From positions 2,297,501 through 2,361,500 of the forward strand of contig NZ_CP042435.1 in the NCBI RefSeq assembly GCF_007971225.1: a stretch of DNA of 64,000 bases, written 5' to 3'. The position numbers and the translations under genes were made by a program. The notes under the pieces are model-generated. The model had not been told where the DNA came from and did no database searches. It saw only the letters and a list, made by a program, of their open reading frames with translations. Position 1 is the stretch's first letter, and each line of letters begins with the position of its first letter. Shown here in pieces: positions 55,972 through 64,000 of the stretch. The DNA is from Panacibacter ginsenosidivorans (GTDB taxonomy: Bacteria; Bacteroidota; Bacteroidia; Chitinophagales; Chitinophagaceae).

Positions 55972-57237
55972 TTACTCCGCCATAGATATCGTCGGGTTTA
56001 GCTCTAAAGCCAAGTTATCCAAAGATTCTACAATTGAGGCATCTTCAGCATATTTGCTTTTAAGAGGAGCAGCCTTCAATAGTTTCAAATATGCATAACC
56101 TATAACGCTCGAAATTAATGTAGCACCTATAATACTTACTTTAGAAATAACCTGCAAAGATTCTACACTAAAGGCAAGTGTAGAAGTAAAAATTGACATG
56201 GTAAACCCAATACCACCAAGCATTCCTATGCCCCAAAGCTGTTTGTAATTAGTATTAGAGGGTAAGGAAGCGATCCCGGCTTTTGTTGCGATATATGAAA
56301 ATAAAAATATCCCCACAGGCTTTCCAATGATCAATCCAAGCATTACGCCATAGCTTACGGACGAATCAAAAACATTACTAAAATCAGATGGCAGAAGTAT
56401 TGCCGTATTTGCAAGCGCAAATAACGGCATAATAATAAAATTTACTGGAAAATGTAAAATGCGTTCAAGCTTTTCAAGCTTTGATAAGGGCATTGAGAAT
56501 GCCATCATAACTCCCGCTATAGTAGGATGTACGCCTGAATTAAAGAGGCAATACCATAAAGCAACACCTGGAATAATATATAAAAATATCCTTTGCAGTT
56601 TCAGGTAATTAAATAATAATACCATGCCTATAGAACCTATAGCACCTAACAGGTAGATTAATTGTATTTTAGATGTATAAAAAACTGCAATTGTTACTAC
56701 TGCACCAAGATCATCTATAATAGCAAGTGCCGCCAAAAATATTTTAAGCTGTACAGGGACTTTTTTACCTAACAGTGATAGTACACCAAGCGAAAAAGCA
56801 ATATCTGTCGCCATGGGGATACCCCATCCATGATGGTAATCTGTATTGCCATTAAAAAAAGTGTAAATGATTGCCGGACAAACCATACCTCCGAATGCAG
56901 CAAGTACAGGTAATAATGATTTTTTTATTGAAGCAAGCTCTCCTATAGTCAATTCTCTTTTGATTTCCATTGCCACCAAGAAAAAGAACAAGGTCATTAA
57001 CACATCATTAATCCAACTTAAAGGGCTTTCCGGTAGATTAACACTTCCGGCTGTTATAGTAACACTCGTATGAAAAAAAGAAATATAGGCCTCACTGGTA
57101 AAAGAGTTATTAGAAAGAAAGAGTGAAATAATGGTAAATGCAATCAATATTATGCCAACAGACCTGCTGTCTTGTAAGAACTCCCTGATTGGAGTAATTA
57201 CGTGATGATGCGCTATTGATAGAACTTTTCTATGCAT
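55972..57237 (-). CDS. nhaA: Na+/H+ antiporter NhaA
   Basis: 421 residues from the ATG at 57237 (a longer frame to 57294 adds an implausible N-terminus). Electrogenic exchanger that extrudes sodium using the proton gradient. The family features are visible: PLSWINDVLMTLFFFLVAMEIKRELTIGEL (about 66-95), GWGIPMATDIAFSLGVLSLLGK near 134 with the paired transport Asp region, ALAIIDDLGAVVTIAVFYTS near 171 with the adjacent DD, and GIGFTMSIFTSTLAF near 346. Eleven or twelve helices fit NhaA. It is more AT-rich than its neighbours and flanked by AT-rich gaps, but nothing proves transfer. Confidence 0.93.
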   Translation of the reverse strand: MHRKVLSIAHHHVITPIREFLQDSRSVGIILIAFTIISLFLSNNSFTSEAYISFFHTSVTITAGSVNLPESPLSWINDVLMTLFFFLVAMEIKRELTIGELASIKKSLLPVLAAFGGMVCPAIIYTFFNGNTDYHHGWGIPMATDIAFSLGVLSLLGKKVPVQLKIFLAALAIIDDLGAVVTIAVFYTSKIQLIYLLGAIGSIGMVLLFNYLKLQRIFLYIIPGVALWYCLFNSGVHPTIAGVMMAFSMPLSKLEKLERILHFPVNFIIMPLFALANTAILLPSDFSNVFDSSVSYGVMLGLIIGKPVGIFLFSYIATKAGIASLPSNTNYKQLWGIGMLGGIGFTMSIFTSTLAFSVESLQVISKVSIIGATLISSVIGYAYLKLLKAAPLKSKYAEDASIVESLDNLALELNPTISMAE

Positions 57238-57421
57238 ATTTTTAAATATTATAATAACACTTAATGTATTACAATTTTTCAAAAATAGTAACAATTATGT
57301 TTTCTTTCAAATCAATATTTAATTTTGAAATTAATTTTTATTATTTTTTACGCTTAAATTATTATAAAATAAAATATTAAAGTAAATTAAATATAATAAA
57401 TTAACTTATTAAAATTCTGAA
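57238..57421. other. Extremely AT-rich upstream region of nhaA
   Basis: Almost only A and T over 57297-57420, with many TTTT/AAAA runs. It ends at the repeat unit at 57422. A promoter is plausible but no clear box was found. Confidence 0.4.
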
Positions 57422-57482
57422 GTACAAGTGTGCGACGCAACCTTGCTCAACTAAAGCATCACAGTTTGGATACAAATTTTTC
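57422..57482 (-). repeat. Interspersed repeat unit, minus orientation
   Basis: Core at 57422-57441 (GTACAAGTGTGCGACGCAAC), tip TTTGGATACAAATTTTT. It follows the ammonium transporter terminator on the minus strand. Confidence 0.82.
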
Positions 57483-57504
57483 TATCTACAAGCTTGTCTA
57501 AAAA

Positions 57505-57538
57505 ATTAAGATCCCGGAACTCAATCCGGGATCTTTTA
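57505..57538 (-). terminator. Terminator of the distal ammonium transporter gene
   Basis: AAGATCCCGGA pairs with TCCGGGATCTT around a six-base loop, 25 nt past the stop. Confidence 0.88.
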
Positions 57539-57562
57539 TAAATTTTTCATGCATTTCCAAAC

Positions 57563-59134
57563 TTAATCTATATAACCATGAACACCCATTTCAGGTATAT
57601 CAAGACCAGCAATTTCGTCTGATTCCTTCACTCTTATTGGTGTTATCTTGTTAGATACTTTAAAGAAGACATACATGACTATAAAAACAAAAATGATACA
57701 GGCAACCACACCTATAAGCTCTGCAAAGAACTGGCCACTGTCGCCATAAAATAATCCTTTAACAGGCCCCGTTACCCCGTTCCATCCATCGCCGTAAGAG
57801 CCATCTGCAAAAAGTCCAAGTGCTAAACAACCCCAAGCTCCATTTGCGCCATGTACAGCAAATGCCCCAACAGGATCGTCTATTTTCAGCTTAGCATCAA
57901 CAAAATTATACACAACAATCACCAGCACACCGGCAATTGCACCAATAATTACCGCAGATAATGAAGTAACAAATGCACAAGGTGCGGTAATTGCTACAAG
58001 GCCTGCTAAGAGGCCATTACAAAGCATTCCGGGATCTGGCTTTTTACCCGTTGCGTACAGAAATAATAATGCTGATAATGTACCACCTGTACCCGCCAGC
58101 ATCGTATTTACAGCAACAACACCAATACGCAGATCACCACCGGCAAGTGTAGAGCCAGGGTTAAAACCAAACCATCCAAAAGCAAGAATAAAAGTACCAA
58201 GAATAGCCATTGGTATATTATGACCTGGGATAGTATTTACGGTGCCATCTTTGCCATATTTACCCACACGCGGGCCGATTACAATGGCACCCGCTAATGC
58301 TGCTATACCACCTACAAGGTGCACCACAGAAGATCCGGCAAAATCTACATGCCCATGACCCAATCCAAAATTAACACCTAACTGGGAGAGCCATCCACCT
58401 CCCCATACCCAGTTTCCATAAAGAGGGTAAACAAACATAGAGATGAACAACCCGAAAATAAGGAACGATTTAAAAGACCATCGTTCTGCCATAGAGCCTG
58501 TAGGTATAGTAGCCGTAGTATCCATAAACACCATTTGAAAAAGGAACAGCGTGTAAACACCTACATCATATACCTTACTATTTAGGAAAAAACCAACTGT
58601 ACCCCAAATGCCAAAACTATGGCCAAACATTGTTATGGTGTATTCATTTGGAATTACCCCAGGCGCACCACCTAATGTAAGAGCGTTAAGGGCTCCTCCA
58701 AACATAAGTGCAAAGCCGCATATCCAGAAACCAATCATACCCAGCGCATATACCATGAAATTCATGCCCATTGTATGTGCCACGTTCTTTTTCTGTGTAA
58801 AACCGGTTTCAACAAGTGCAAAACCTGCCTGCATAAACATTACTAAAAAACCTGCGAGTAATGTCCACATAATGTTGATGGCAATTTTATTGTGCCCGTC
58901 AGCATTTGCTATTGTATTCACAGCGTCTACTACTTTGTTAAGTGTAGTATCACTGGTAGCTGCTACAGAGTCCATACCAAGATCTTTTATAGTACCGGTA
59001 TTGGCGCCGCTAGCATCCTGAGCAAAAGAAGAAATACTACAAGAAAGAAAAAGTAGCAGAATCAGAGATTTTGTAAGCCGGTTAACTTTTTTACTAAAAC
59101 CGGTAAGAATTTTCCCGAAGGGGTTTGCTTTCAT
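57563..59134 (-). CDS. amtB: Ammonium transporter, Amt family (first copy)
   Basis: 523 residues. An N-terminal signal-like stretch (about 1-39, LILLLFLSCSISSFAQ) precedes a short periplasmic segment, then eleven membrane helices. Conserved channel features: FMQAGFALVETGF, NFMVYALGMIGFW, DFAGSSVVHLVGG with the first pore His, and FAVHGANGAWGCLALG with the second. NH4+ or NH3 uptake is the family role. The predicted C-terminal tail is longer than in E. coli AmtB, ending EMGVHGYID. No glnK/PII gene lies beside it, unusual for Amt loci. It is the distal gene of a minus-strand group with the porin and the second Amt. Confidence 0.92.
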   Translation of the reverse strand: MKANPFGKILTGFSKKVNRLTKSLILLLFLSCSISSFAQDASGANTGTIKDLGMDSVAATSDTTLNKVVDAVNTIANADGHNKIAINIMWTLLAGFLVMFMQAGFALVETGFTQKKNVAHTMGMNFMVYALGMIGFWICGFALMFGGALNALTLGGAPGVIPNEYTITMFGHSFGIWGTVGFFLNSKVYDVGVYTLFLFQMVFMDTTATIPTGSMAERWSFKSFLIFGLFISMFVYPLYGNWVWGGGWLSQLGVNFGLGHGHVDFAGSSVVHLVGGIAALAGAIVIGPRVGKYGKDGTVNTIPGHNIPMAILGTFILAFGWFGFNPGSTLAGGDLRIGVVAVNTMLAGTGGTLSALLFLYATGKKPDPGMLCNGLLAGLVAITAPCAFVTSLSAVIIGAIAGVLVIVVYNFVDAKLKIDDPVGAFAVHGANGAWGCLALGLFADGSYGDGWNGVTGPVKGLFYGDSGQFFAELIGVVACIIFVFIVMYVFFKVSNKITPIRVKESDEIAGLDIPEMGVHGYID

Positions 59135-59245
59135 TTTGAGATTTTTTTGGTGATGAATACAAAAGCAGCGGGCTAGAACTGATAAAAAATTTATCTGCTA
59201 ACTTGAGAAATAAAATCCTCAATTAGCTTCATCCAAACAAATTGA

Positions 59246-60319
59246 TTAGAAATGATATGTTGCAGCAAGAATGCCTGTTACTGTACTTTTTGTTCCTGAA
59301 CCATCAGCCTTTTCAAAAATTTCTTCTGAGGAGTTGTCAAGCCTTATCTCAGGGATGATGGTAAGATTACCAACTTTGAAATTAGTGGAGAAAGTGAGGT
59401 CGAAAATGCTGCTGGGCATTTCGCCGATTGGTAAAAGACCTTTTTTATTATCGAAGTATTCGCCGCGTAATGTCAATCCAACTTTACTGCTTGGATCTAC
59501 GTTAAAATACAATGCCGAACCCCACCAGCTTTTACTATCACCCCCGTCTGGCTTTGAAGAAGAAACAGTACCATTATATCCAATACTGAACTTATCACTA
59601 ACCGCACCTGTAACAACAAGGTCAAACTGGTTAGTGCTGCCGCCGCTGCCCCAATTAGCACCCTGAAAATTCAGGTATCCCTTTAGTTTTCCACTTTTGG
59701 TACCCGTGCTGAATTGTGCAATAATATATTTTGTGGAAGAAGTGGTGGTAGAATTATCCGTTGGATTAGCAATACCTACCATAAAAGCAGAAGTGCCACC
59801 TAAAGAAACATCTGCTTTTAATCCCGTATGAAAGAAAGGTCCATAAGAAAACATATAATCCATACTATAGTTTCTGTTAAGATAGGCATCAACAAGCTCG
59901 TATCCAACATGGGTTGCCCATTTACCCATCGTAAGTTTGAACTTGTCAGTTACAGCATAGCTAACGTACAGTTGCTTTACATTTGAAAGGGAGAAAAATG
60001 AGTTATTCACCCCATCGTTATAAGAAAAATCCTGGGCCCTTCGTCCAAAACCAAGATCTGCAAAAGCATTTGCTTTTCCAAAACTGTGAGATGCCTGTAT
60101 GCTGGCCATACCAAGCTCGAAAGAACTTTGTGAATTTGTAAAACTGGTATAATTGTTATAAACCCCTTCTGTTTTGGGATTTGAAAAATTATACCTGTAA
60201 TAAACGTCCACAGAACCTGTAATAGTTACGGGCGGTGGAGTTGAAGCAGAATCAAACTGAGAAAATGCTGAAAAAAAAGAAGCCAATAAAATGCACGTTG
60301 CAAGAGATTTCTTTAGCAT
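59246..60319 (-). CDS. OmpL-like outer-membrane porin (BBP2 family)
   Basis: 357 residues. Signal peptide to about 20 (SLATCILLASFFSAFS). The mature barrel opens VTITGSVDVYYRYNFSNPK and alternates beta strands to the C-terminal TGILAATYHF. The pattern LYVSYAVTDKFKLTMGKWATHVGYE near 120 and DYMFSYGPFFHTGLKADVSLGG near 155 fit the putative OmpL-like/BBP2 porin group, often found beside ammonium transporters in Bacteroidota. It likely admits small solutes such as ammonium or urea to the periplasm. It lies 111 nt upstream of the first Amt gene and is probably in its operon. Confidence 0.85.
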   Translation of the reverse strand: MLKKSLATCILLASFFSAFSQFDSASTPPPVTITGSVDVYYRYNFSNPKTEGVYNNYTSFTNSQSSFELGMASIQASHSFGKANAFADLGFGRRAQDFSYNDGVNNSFFSLSNVKQLYVSYAVTDKFKLTMGKWATHVGYELVDAYLNRNYSMDYMFSYGPFFHTGLKADVSLGGTSAFMVGIANPTDNSTTTSSTKYIIAQFSTGTKSGKLKGYLNFQGANWGSGGSTNQFDLVVTGAVSDKFSIGYNGTVSSSKPDGGDSKSWWGSALYFNVDPSSKVGLTLRGEYFDNKKGLLPIGEMPSSIFDLTFSTNFKVGNLTIIPEIRLDNSSEEIFEKADGSGTKSTVTGILAATYHF

Positions 60320-60362
60320 GTAACTTGATTTAAGAGTTAAATAATAAATTCCTGTTTTTTCA

Positions 60363-60377
60363 CATGAAAAATTTCAT
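60363..60377. promoter_or_regulatory. ATGAAA/TTTCAT dyad upstream of the porin gene
   Basis: Arms ATGAAA and TTTCAT separated by AA, 45 nt before the porin start codon. It shares the TGAAAAATTT(T)CA core with the dyad upstream of the second ammonium transporter. Confidence 0.35.
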
Positions 60378-60574
60378 ATGCCCAAGTATTCCTACCCTTT
60401 AATCAAGCAATCATTAGTCAATCGGTGTTAATTTCGGTAAACTATAATAGGTTATGGATTTGAAGGCAGTTCAACATTAATATATCAGCATTAATGGTTT
60501 CATATCCAAACCTAATTCTGACAAAGTACCTGAAGAACCTCTAATAGCAATTGAAAATTAAAATATTTCAATTC
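60378..60574. other. Intergenic remainder between the porin and the second ammonium transporter
   Basis: No further ORF, repeat unit or promoter box that I would defend. Confidence 0.4.
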
Positions 60575-60604
60575 AAAAAAGAGGATTTGGAAATCCTCTT
60601 TTTT
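60575..60604 (-). terminator. Terminator of the second ammonium transporter gene
   Basis: AAAAAAGAGGATTT pairs with AAATCCTCTTTTTT around a GGA loop, 16 nt past the stop. Confidence 0.88.
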
Positions 60605-60620
60605 AAATAATTTGTTTGTA

Positions 60621-62015
60621 TTAAACTGACAAGTCTTCTGCGTTCTTTTCAGTTATTGCACCATTTGTGGTAACCAAAAGTGTACCCTGTAAATATTTTT
60701 CGTTATGCTGGCTTTCATCAAGACCCCTATCTTCTTCTTCAGCACTAACACGTAAGGGTAAAATAAAACTAATGAACTTGAAGATTAGGAATGAAACAAT
60801 AAAGCTATAAGAAACAGCAATCAGCATTGCCTTTAATTGTATGAAGAAAAAGTCCGGATTTCCATACCACAGGCCATCATTCCCAGCAGGATTAACAGAT
60901 TTTGTAGCAAAAATACCAGTCATCAACATACCTACCATACCACCTATACCGTGGCAAGGAAATACGTCTAATGCATCATCGAGTCTTGATTTAGATTTGT
61001 AATACACTGCAAGGTTCGAAATAATTGCAGCAACCGCTCCTATAAAGATGCTTTGAGGGATTGCTACAAATCCGGCGGCAGGAGTAATTGCAACCAAGCC
61101 TACCACTGCCCCTATGCAGAATCCAAGTACAGAAGGTTTTTTACCTTTTACAACGTCAAAAAACATCCATGACAAGCCTGCTGCTGCGGCGGCTGTGTTT
61201 GTTGTAGCGAAGGCAGATACAGAAAGAGAGTTTGCAGCACCTGCAGAACCGGCGTTAAAACCAAACCAGCCAAACCAAAGTAACCCAGTGCCTATAAGTA
61301 CATAAGGGATATTAGCAGGGGGAATTTCAGTATGCGCCATGTGAACTTTTCTTCTTTTCAGGACTATTGCACCAGCAAGCGCAGCACAGCCTGCAGAAAT
61401 ATGAACTACAGTACCACCTGCAAAATCAAGAGCTCCCATTTTAAATAGAAAACCTTCTGGGTGCCAGGACCAATGTGCAAGTGGGGCATATACCAGTATA
61501 CAAAACAATACGCTAAATAAAACATAAGCCGTAAAACGTATACGCTCTGCTACAGCCCCAACTACAAGCCCGGGAGTTATTACTGCAAACATTAATTGAA
61601 ACAAAGCAAAAAGTGTTAAAGGAATAGTTGGAGCAAGACTCCAAGGTGCACCCGAAGCAACATTTTTGAAGAATAAATGATCCATCGGATCCCCAATAAA
61701 TCCACCAATATCTGAACCAAAACATAAACTATAACCAACTACGACCCAAATTACACTTACTACACCCGCAGCGATAAGGCTTTTGATCATTGTAGATAAT
61801 ACATTCTTCCTGTGCACCATACCGCCATAAAAAAAGGCTAAACCAGGAGTCATTAAAAAAACCAGCGCTGTTGCAACTATAAGCCAGGCTGTATCTGCTG
61901 CATTATATTTTCCTTCATCATTAAAGGCAGGTAATGAAGGGATAAAAATGCTGGTTATCGCAACCAATGCCAGAATTAAAAATGGAGCAATTTGCGAAAA
62001 GCTAACTTTCTTCAT
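60621..62015 (-). CDS. amtB: Ammonium transporter, Amt family (second copy)
   Basis: 464 residues, eleven membrane helices after a short N-terminal hydrophobic start. Channel features: FFYGGMVHRKNVLSTMIKS, DFAGGTVVHISAGCAALAGA with the pore His, VFPCHGIGGMVGMLMTG with the second His, and a C-terminal cytosolic tail RVSAEEEDRGLDESQHNEKYL. It diverges from the first copy in the signal-like N-terminus and tail, so the two are paralogues rather than a duplication of the last moment. No PII gene is adjacent. The dyad at 62130-62150 and an AT-rich leader lie upstream. Confidence 0.92.
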   Translation of the reverse strand: MKKVSFSQIAPFLILALVAITSIFIPSLPAFNDEGKYNAADTAWLIVATALVFLMTPGLAFFYGGMVHRKNVLSTMIKSLIAAGVVSVIWVVVGYSLCFGSDIGGFIGDPMDHLFFKNVASGAPWSLAPTIPLTLFALFQLMFAVITPGLVVGAVAERIRFTAYVLFSVLFCILVYAPLAHWSWHPEGFLFKMGALDFAGGTVVHISAGCAALAGAIVLKRRKVHMAHTEIPPANIPYVLIGTGLLWFGWFGFNAGSAGAANSLSVSAFATTNTAAAAAGLSWMFFDVVKGKKPSVLGFCIGAVVGLVAITPAAGFVAIPQSIFIGAVAAIISNLAVYYKSKSRLDDALDVFPCHGIGGMVGMLMTGIFATKSVNPAGNDGLWYGNPDFFFIQLKAMLIAVSYSFIVSFLIFKFISFILPLRVSAEEEDRGLDESQHNEKYLQGTLLVTTNGAITEKNAEDLSV

Positions 62016-62129
62016 AGCGGGTTATTTTTGTATTAAAAAAAAATATATGCATTATTATGAAAGTAAAATTACACGTTTATTCAATAATTACTTAAAAGTA
62101 ACCCCATTTTTTTTGCATTTATAGATTAT

Positions 62130-62150
62130 TATTTGAAAAATTTTCAAATA
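62130..62150. promoter_or_regulatory. 21-nt palindrome TATTTGAAAA-A-TTTTCAAATA
   Basis: A perfect odd palindrome, 115 nt upstream of the second Amt start. Its core TGAAAAATTTTCA resembles the dyad before the porin gene. It is an operator candidate for nitrogen control, unproven. Confidence 0.45.
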
Positions 62151-62373
62151 TATTGTCTTAATCATTGAATTTCTATTAGTTCTACAAAACATATATTTTA
62201 CAATAATGTGTTATTCGATTAAATATGTTTTCTATTGCAATAGGGTTTCAAAGAAATTTGGAGCAAAAAATATATGACAGTATTTAAAACCAGTCAATTT
62301 GATTCTTCGTATTTACAATAATTCATTTGAAAACATCATATTTTATATAGCGGGGTTTTTTTAAGATGAACAT

Positions 62374-62399
62374 GGGTTGCTTAAAAGCAACCCTTTTTT
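62374..62399 (+). terminator. Terminator-like hairpin before the VanZ gene
   Basis: GGGTTGC pairs with GCAACCC around TTAAAA, then six Ts. No plus-strand gene ends here, so it may terminate a small RNA or act as an attenuator for the gene at 62422. Confidence 0.6.
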
Positions 62400-62421
62400 C
62401 ATAGATTCGCAAAAAATTAAA

Positions 62422-62793
62422 GTGAGGCTGATATTCTTTGTACCAGGTGTTATATGGGTAATAATGATTTTCGTTTTACTAATTATGCCTGGAACAGACA
62501 TCCCTTCAAATGATTTTTTTGAACTTATTTATTTTGATAAATGGGTTCATTTAGGGTTATTTAGTGTTTTAACTGTTTTATGGGCATATCCATTCTTTGG
62601 ATCAAAACCTTTGTCTGCCAGAATACTTGTCCTGGTTACATTATCTGCAACAGCTTATGGAATTGCGATGGAATTTGTGCAGAAATATTATGCTACAAGC
62701 CGTAGTTTTGATCTGACCGATATGTTGGTTGATGCAATTGGTTCATTGATTGGTGCATTCTTTATATTAAAATTTCTATCCAAAAGAAGATAA
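62422..62793 (+). CDS. VanZ-like membrane protein
   Basis: 123 residues from the GTG at 62422, which follows the hairpin; a TTG at 62377 lies inside it and is unlikely. Four membrane segments and the VanZ hallmarks: LIFFVPGVIWVIMIFVLLIMPG, DKWVHLGLFSVLTVLWAYP with the conserved His, a second helix pair, and SFDLTDMLVDAIGSLIGAFFI near the end. VanZ itself gives low-level teicoplanin resistance in glycopeptide operons, but lone Bacteroidota VanZ-like proteins are mostly uncharacterised. No van genes are nearby. Confidence 0.85.
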   Translation: MRLIFFVPGVIWVIMIFVLLIMPGTDIPSNDFFELIYFDKWVHLGLFSVLTVLWAYPFFGSKPLSARILVLVTLSATAYGIAMEFVQKYYATSRSFDLTDMLVDAIGSLIGAFFILKFLSKRR

Positions 62794-62807
62794 AGTTTAT
62801 AAAAATA

Positions 62808-62829
62808 GGCCCCTGTGGAAACAGGGGCC
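62808..62829 (-). terminator. GGAA-tetraloop hairpin, minus-strand terminator
   Basis: GGCCCCTGT pairs perfectly with ACAGGGGCC around GGAA. On the minus strand it is followed by TATTTTTA, so it may end the transcript of the gene at 63057, 228 nt away. It also immediately precedes a 10-codon plus-strand frame (MRKLTKFNAL). Confidence 0.55.
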
Positions 62830-63056
62830 GCAACCAAAACTAACTGCTTATGAGAAAATTGACTAAGTTTAATGCTTTATAATTTTACAAACGAGATGCC
62901 AGAATATTTATATAGTATGTTAAGTATCTCCTAATAACTTTCTTACTGCTTTTTCTACCAATTTTCATCTCTCATTTATAGATGCAAATTTCATTCATAG
63001 TTTAATAAGAAAATGTTAAGTAAACGTCTTATTCTTGTTAATCCATTCTCTCTTTT

Positions 63057-63812
63057 TCATAGCACAATGAGGTATCCGAGCGTAATCGTAGCAGCGCCAG
63101 TATTGCTTTTCCCATTAATCTTATCTTTTTGAATAGGGATTAACCCATAATTACCTCCTGCAGAAAAAAACAAATTATTTTTATCAAAGATATTGCAAGC
63201 AAATCCAATACCCCCTTGTATTCCAATATTGAAATTTTTGATATTACCTTGTACGTCTGAAGTTGCATCAAAAGAAATTGCCGCAGGTAAAACAGGCTCG
63301 GCAAATTGATCGTTAAAATATACATTACTCAATCCATTAGTTACATCTTTTGCCCCCAATAAATAAGCAACATAGGGGCCGCCAGTAACAAAAAATGAAA
63401 AATTTTCTCCAAATGGAAAATAAAACTTTAGCAATACAGGTAATTCAAGATAATTCAACTTGGCTTCATTGTTATACTTCGCATAAAAATAATCTGGCAC
63501 AGTTGTTCCAGGTGGAAAAAAATTTGCATAAGGAGCACTAGCAATAGCTTGCGTTCCATTCTTCTTCCCTCCTTGTGAAGAATAGTTAAGTTCAGCTTGC
63601 ACATACAGTCTTTTATTAATTCCCATTTCGATAACAGCTCCGAAATATGGGCCTTGACGCGAAGACCATCCTTTACTTACCGGGTTATCACTTGAAGATT
63701 TTAGATTGGGTATGCTAATGCCTCCTTTAATACCTAAACGTAATGATGATTGTCCACTACACAAATTTCCAAACAAATAAAAAAACAACAGACAAAATGC
63801 TATTCTTTTCAT
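63057..63812 (-). CDS. Porin-family outer-membrane beta-barrel protein
   Basis: 251 residues with a signal peptide (about 1-21, FCLLFFYLFGNLCSGQ). The barrel opens SLRLGIKGGISIPNL, a common start of small 8-stranded barrels, and ends AATITLGYLIVL. Strands such as LYVQAELNYSSQGGKK and LELPVLLKFYFPFGENFSFFVTGGPYVAYLLG fit the PorT-like/OMP barrel group. The ligand and function are unknown. No SusC/SusD or T9SS genes are adjacent. A repeat unit lies upstream. Confidence 0.82.
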   Translation of the reverse strand: MKRIAFCLLFFYLFGNLCSGQSSLRLGIKGGISIPNLKSSSDNPVSKGWSSRQGPYFGAVIEMGINKRLYVQAELNYSSQGGKKNGTQAIASAPYANFFPPGTTVPDYFYAKYNNEAKLNYLELPVLLKFYFPFGENFSFFVTGGPYVAYLLGAKDVTNGLSNVYFNDQFAEPVLPAAISFDATSDVQGNIKNFNIGIQGGIGFACNIFDKNNLFFSAGGNYGLIPIQKDKINGKSNTGAATITLGYLIVL

Positions 63813-63891
63813 GATGGCTTATTTTATTAAAGGTAAACCGAAGAATTACTACTTTAATATAGAAATGCATGAGGAAACTGAATAAAATACA

Positions 63892-63949
63892 ATTTTTAAA
63901 TCCGGCTTCCATATTTCACGCAAGCTTTTGTTGCGTCGCACACTTATAC
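63892..63949 (+). repeat. Interspersed repeat unit, plus orientation
   Basis: Core at 63930-63949 (GTTGCGTCGCACACTTATAC), tip TTTTTAAATCCGGC. CTCAGCAAGACACAT downstream resembles the sequence after the copy at 17.3 kb. The window ends 51 nt later. Confidence 0.8.
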
Positions 63950-64000
63950 TTAAATATTCCTTGCTCAGCAAGACACATAGGTTGATAATAATATTCCCCA

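Noticed and set aside
60621-62015. Recent tandem duplication of the two Amt genes
   Set aside because: The copies differ clearly in N-terminus, C-terminal tail and most loop sequences, so divergence is old.
690-63949. Reading the interspersed repeats as a CRISPR array or as integration sites
   Set aside because: Copies are far apart, in both orientations, between unrelated genes, with no uniform spacers and no cas genes or integrase nearby.
1-64000. tRNA, rRNA or riboswitch genes
   Set aside because: I looked for T-loop-like GGTTCGAATCC patterns, rRNA-like conserved blocks and common riboswitch cores and saw none convincing; a covariance-model search could still find one.

Overview
The window is about 64 kb of a Bacteroidota chromosome with roughly 38% GC by eye. 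It carries the type IX secretion/gliding genes porV and gldJ, many DUF families restricted to this phylum, SusC-like barrel and OmpL-like porin genes, and TAnnTTTG-type promoter elements. Gene style points to the Chitinophagaceae, but no rRNA or species marker is present and I cannot name a species. I see no tRNA, rRNA, CRISPR array, prophage or complete insertion sequence.

Layout. 0-2 kb: tail of a membrane/plug-repeat protein and a DegT-type aminotransferase. 2-4 kb: DUF3108 protein and a flippase-like membrane protein in an operon. 4-6 kb: AhpD-like protein and 2-oxoacid:ferredoxin oxidoreductase beta. 6-9.4 kb: EnvC-like protein, DUF4292 lipoprotein, dut and ispF on the minus strand. 9.6-12.7 kb: divergent porV and gldJ. 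13-17.3 kb: uvrB and an S9 peptidase. 17.4-23.3 kb: AT-rich membrane ORF, rplS, rny, fmt, a NamZ-type muramidase and an SlyD-like FKBP. 23.5-36.5 kb: recQ, a copper P-type ATPase, an outer-membrane barrel receptor, an MFS transporter, a phosphoesterase, an epimerase-like protein, pdxA and a universal stress protein. 36.6-39.7 kb: rsmA, a 2-hydroxyacid dehydrogenase and two orphan genes. 39.8-44.7 kb: a phosphocholine-type phospholipase C and small proteins. 45-48.8 kb: a giant fused mutase (IcmF) carrying an inserted DUF559 nuclease-like domain. 49-52 kb: three poorly characterised genes. 52.7-55.2 kb: nadB and an LpxL-type acyltransferase. 56-62 kb: nhaA and an ammonium-transport locus (two Amt genes around a porin). 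62.4-64 kb: a VanZ-like gene and a porin-family barrel.

The strongest unexplained signal is a family of interspersed non-coding repeats. The 20-nt core GTTGCGTCGCACTCTTGTAC (or its complement) and a diverged sister core occur about 35 times, nearly all between genes, one per roughly 1.9 kb. Each core is the inner tip of a unit of about 60 nt whose outer tip is T-rich and resembles TTTTTTGAACCCGGC. Units often start directly at a stop codon or in the T-tract of a terminator. Five copies form head-to-head composites in which a canonical core faces a diverged core, always in the same orientation. I do not recognise this as a named family; a MITE-like or RNA-hairpin element is the leading inference.

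The second notable signal is the IcmF insertion. The linker between the B12-binding and GTPase domains carries a DUF559 domain in frame. The altered linker is bracketed by 34-nt GC-rich inverted repeats that match at 29 of 34 positions, which looks like a domesticated mobile cassette inside a metabolic enzyme.
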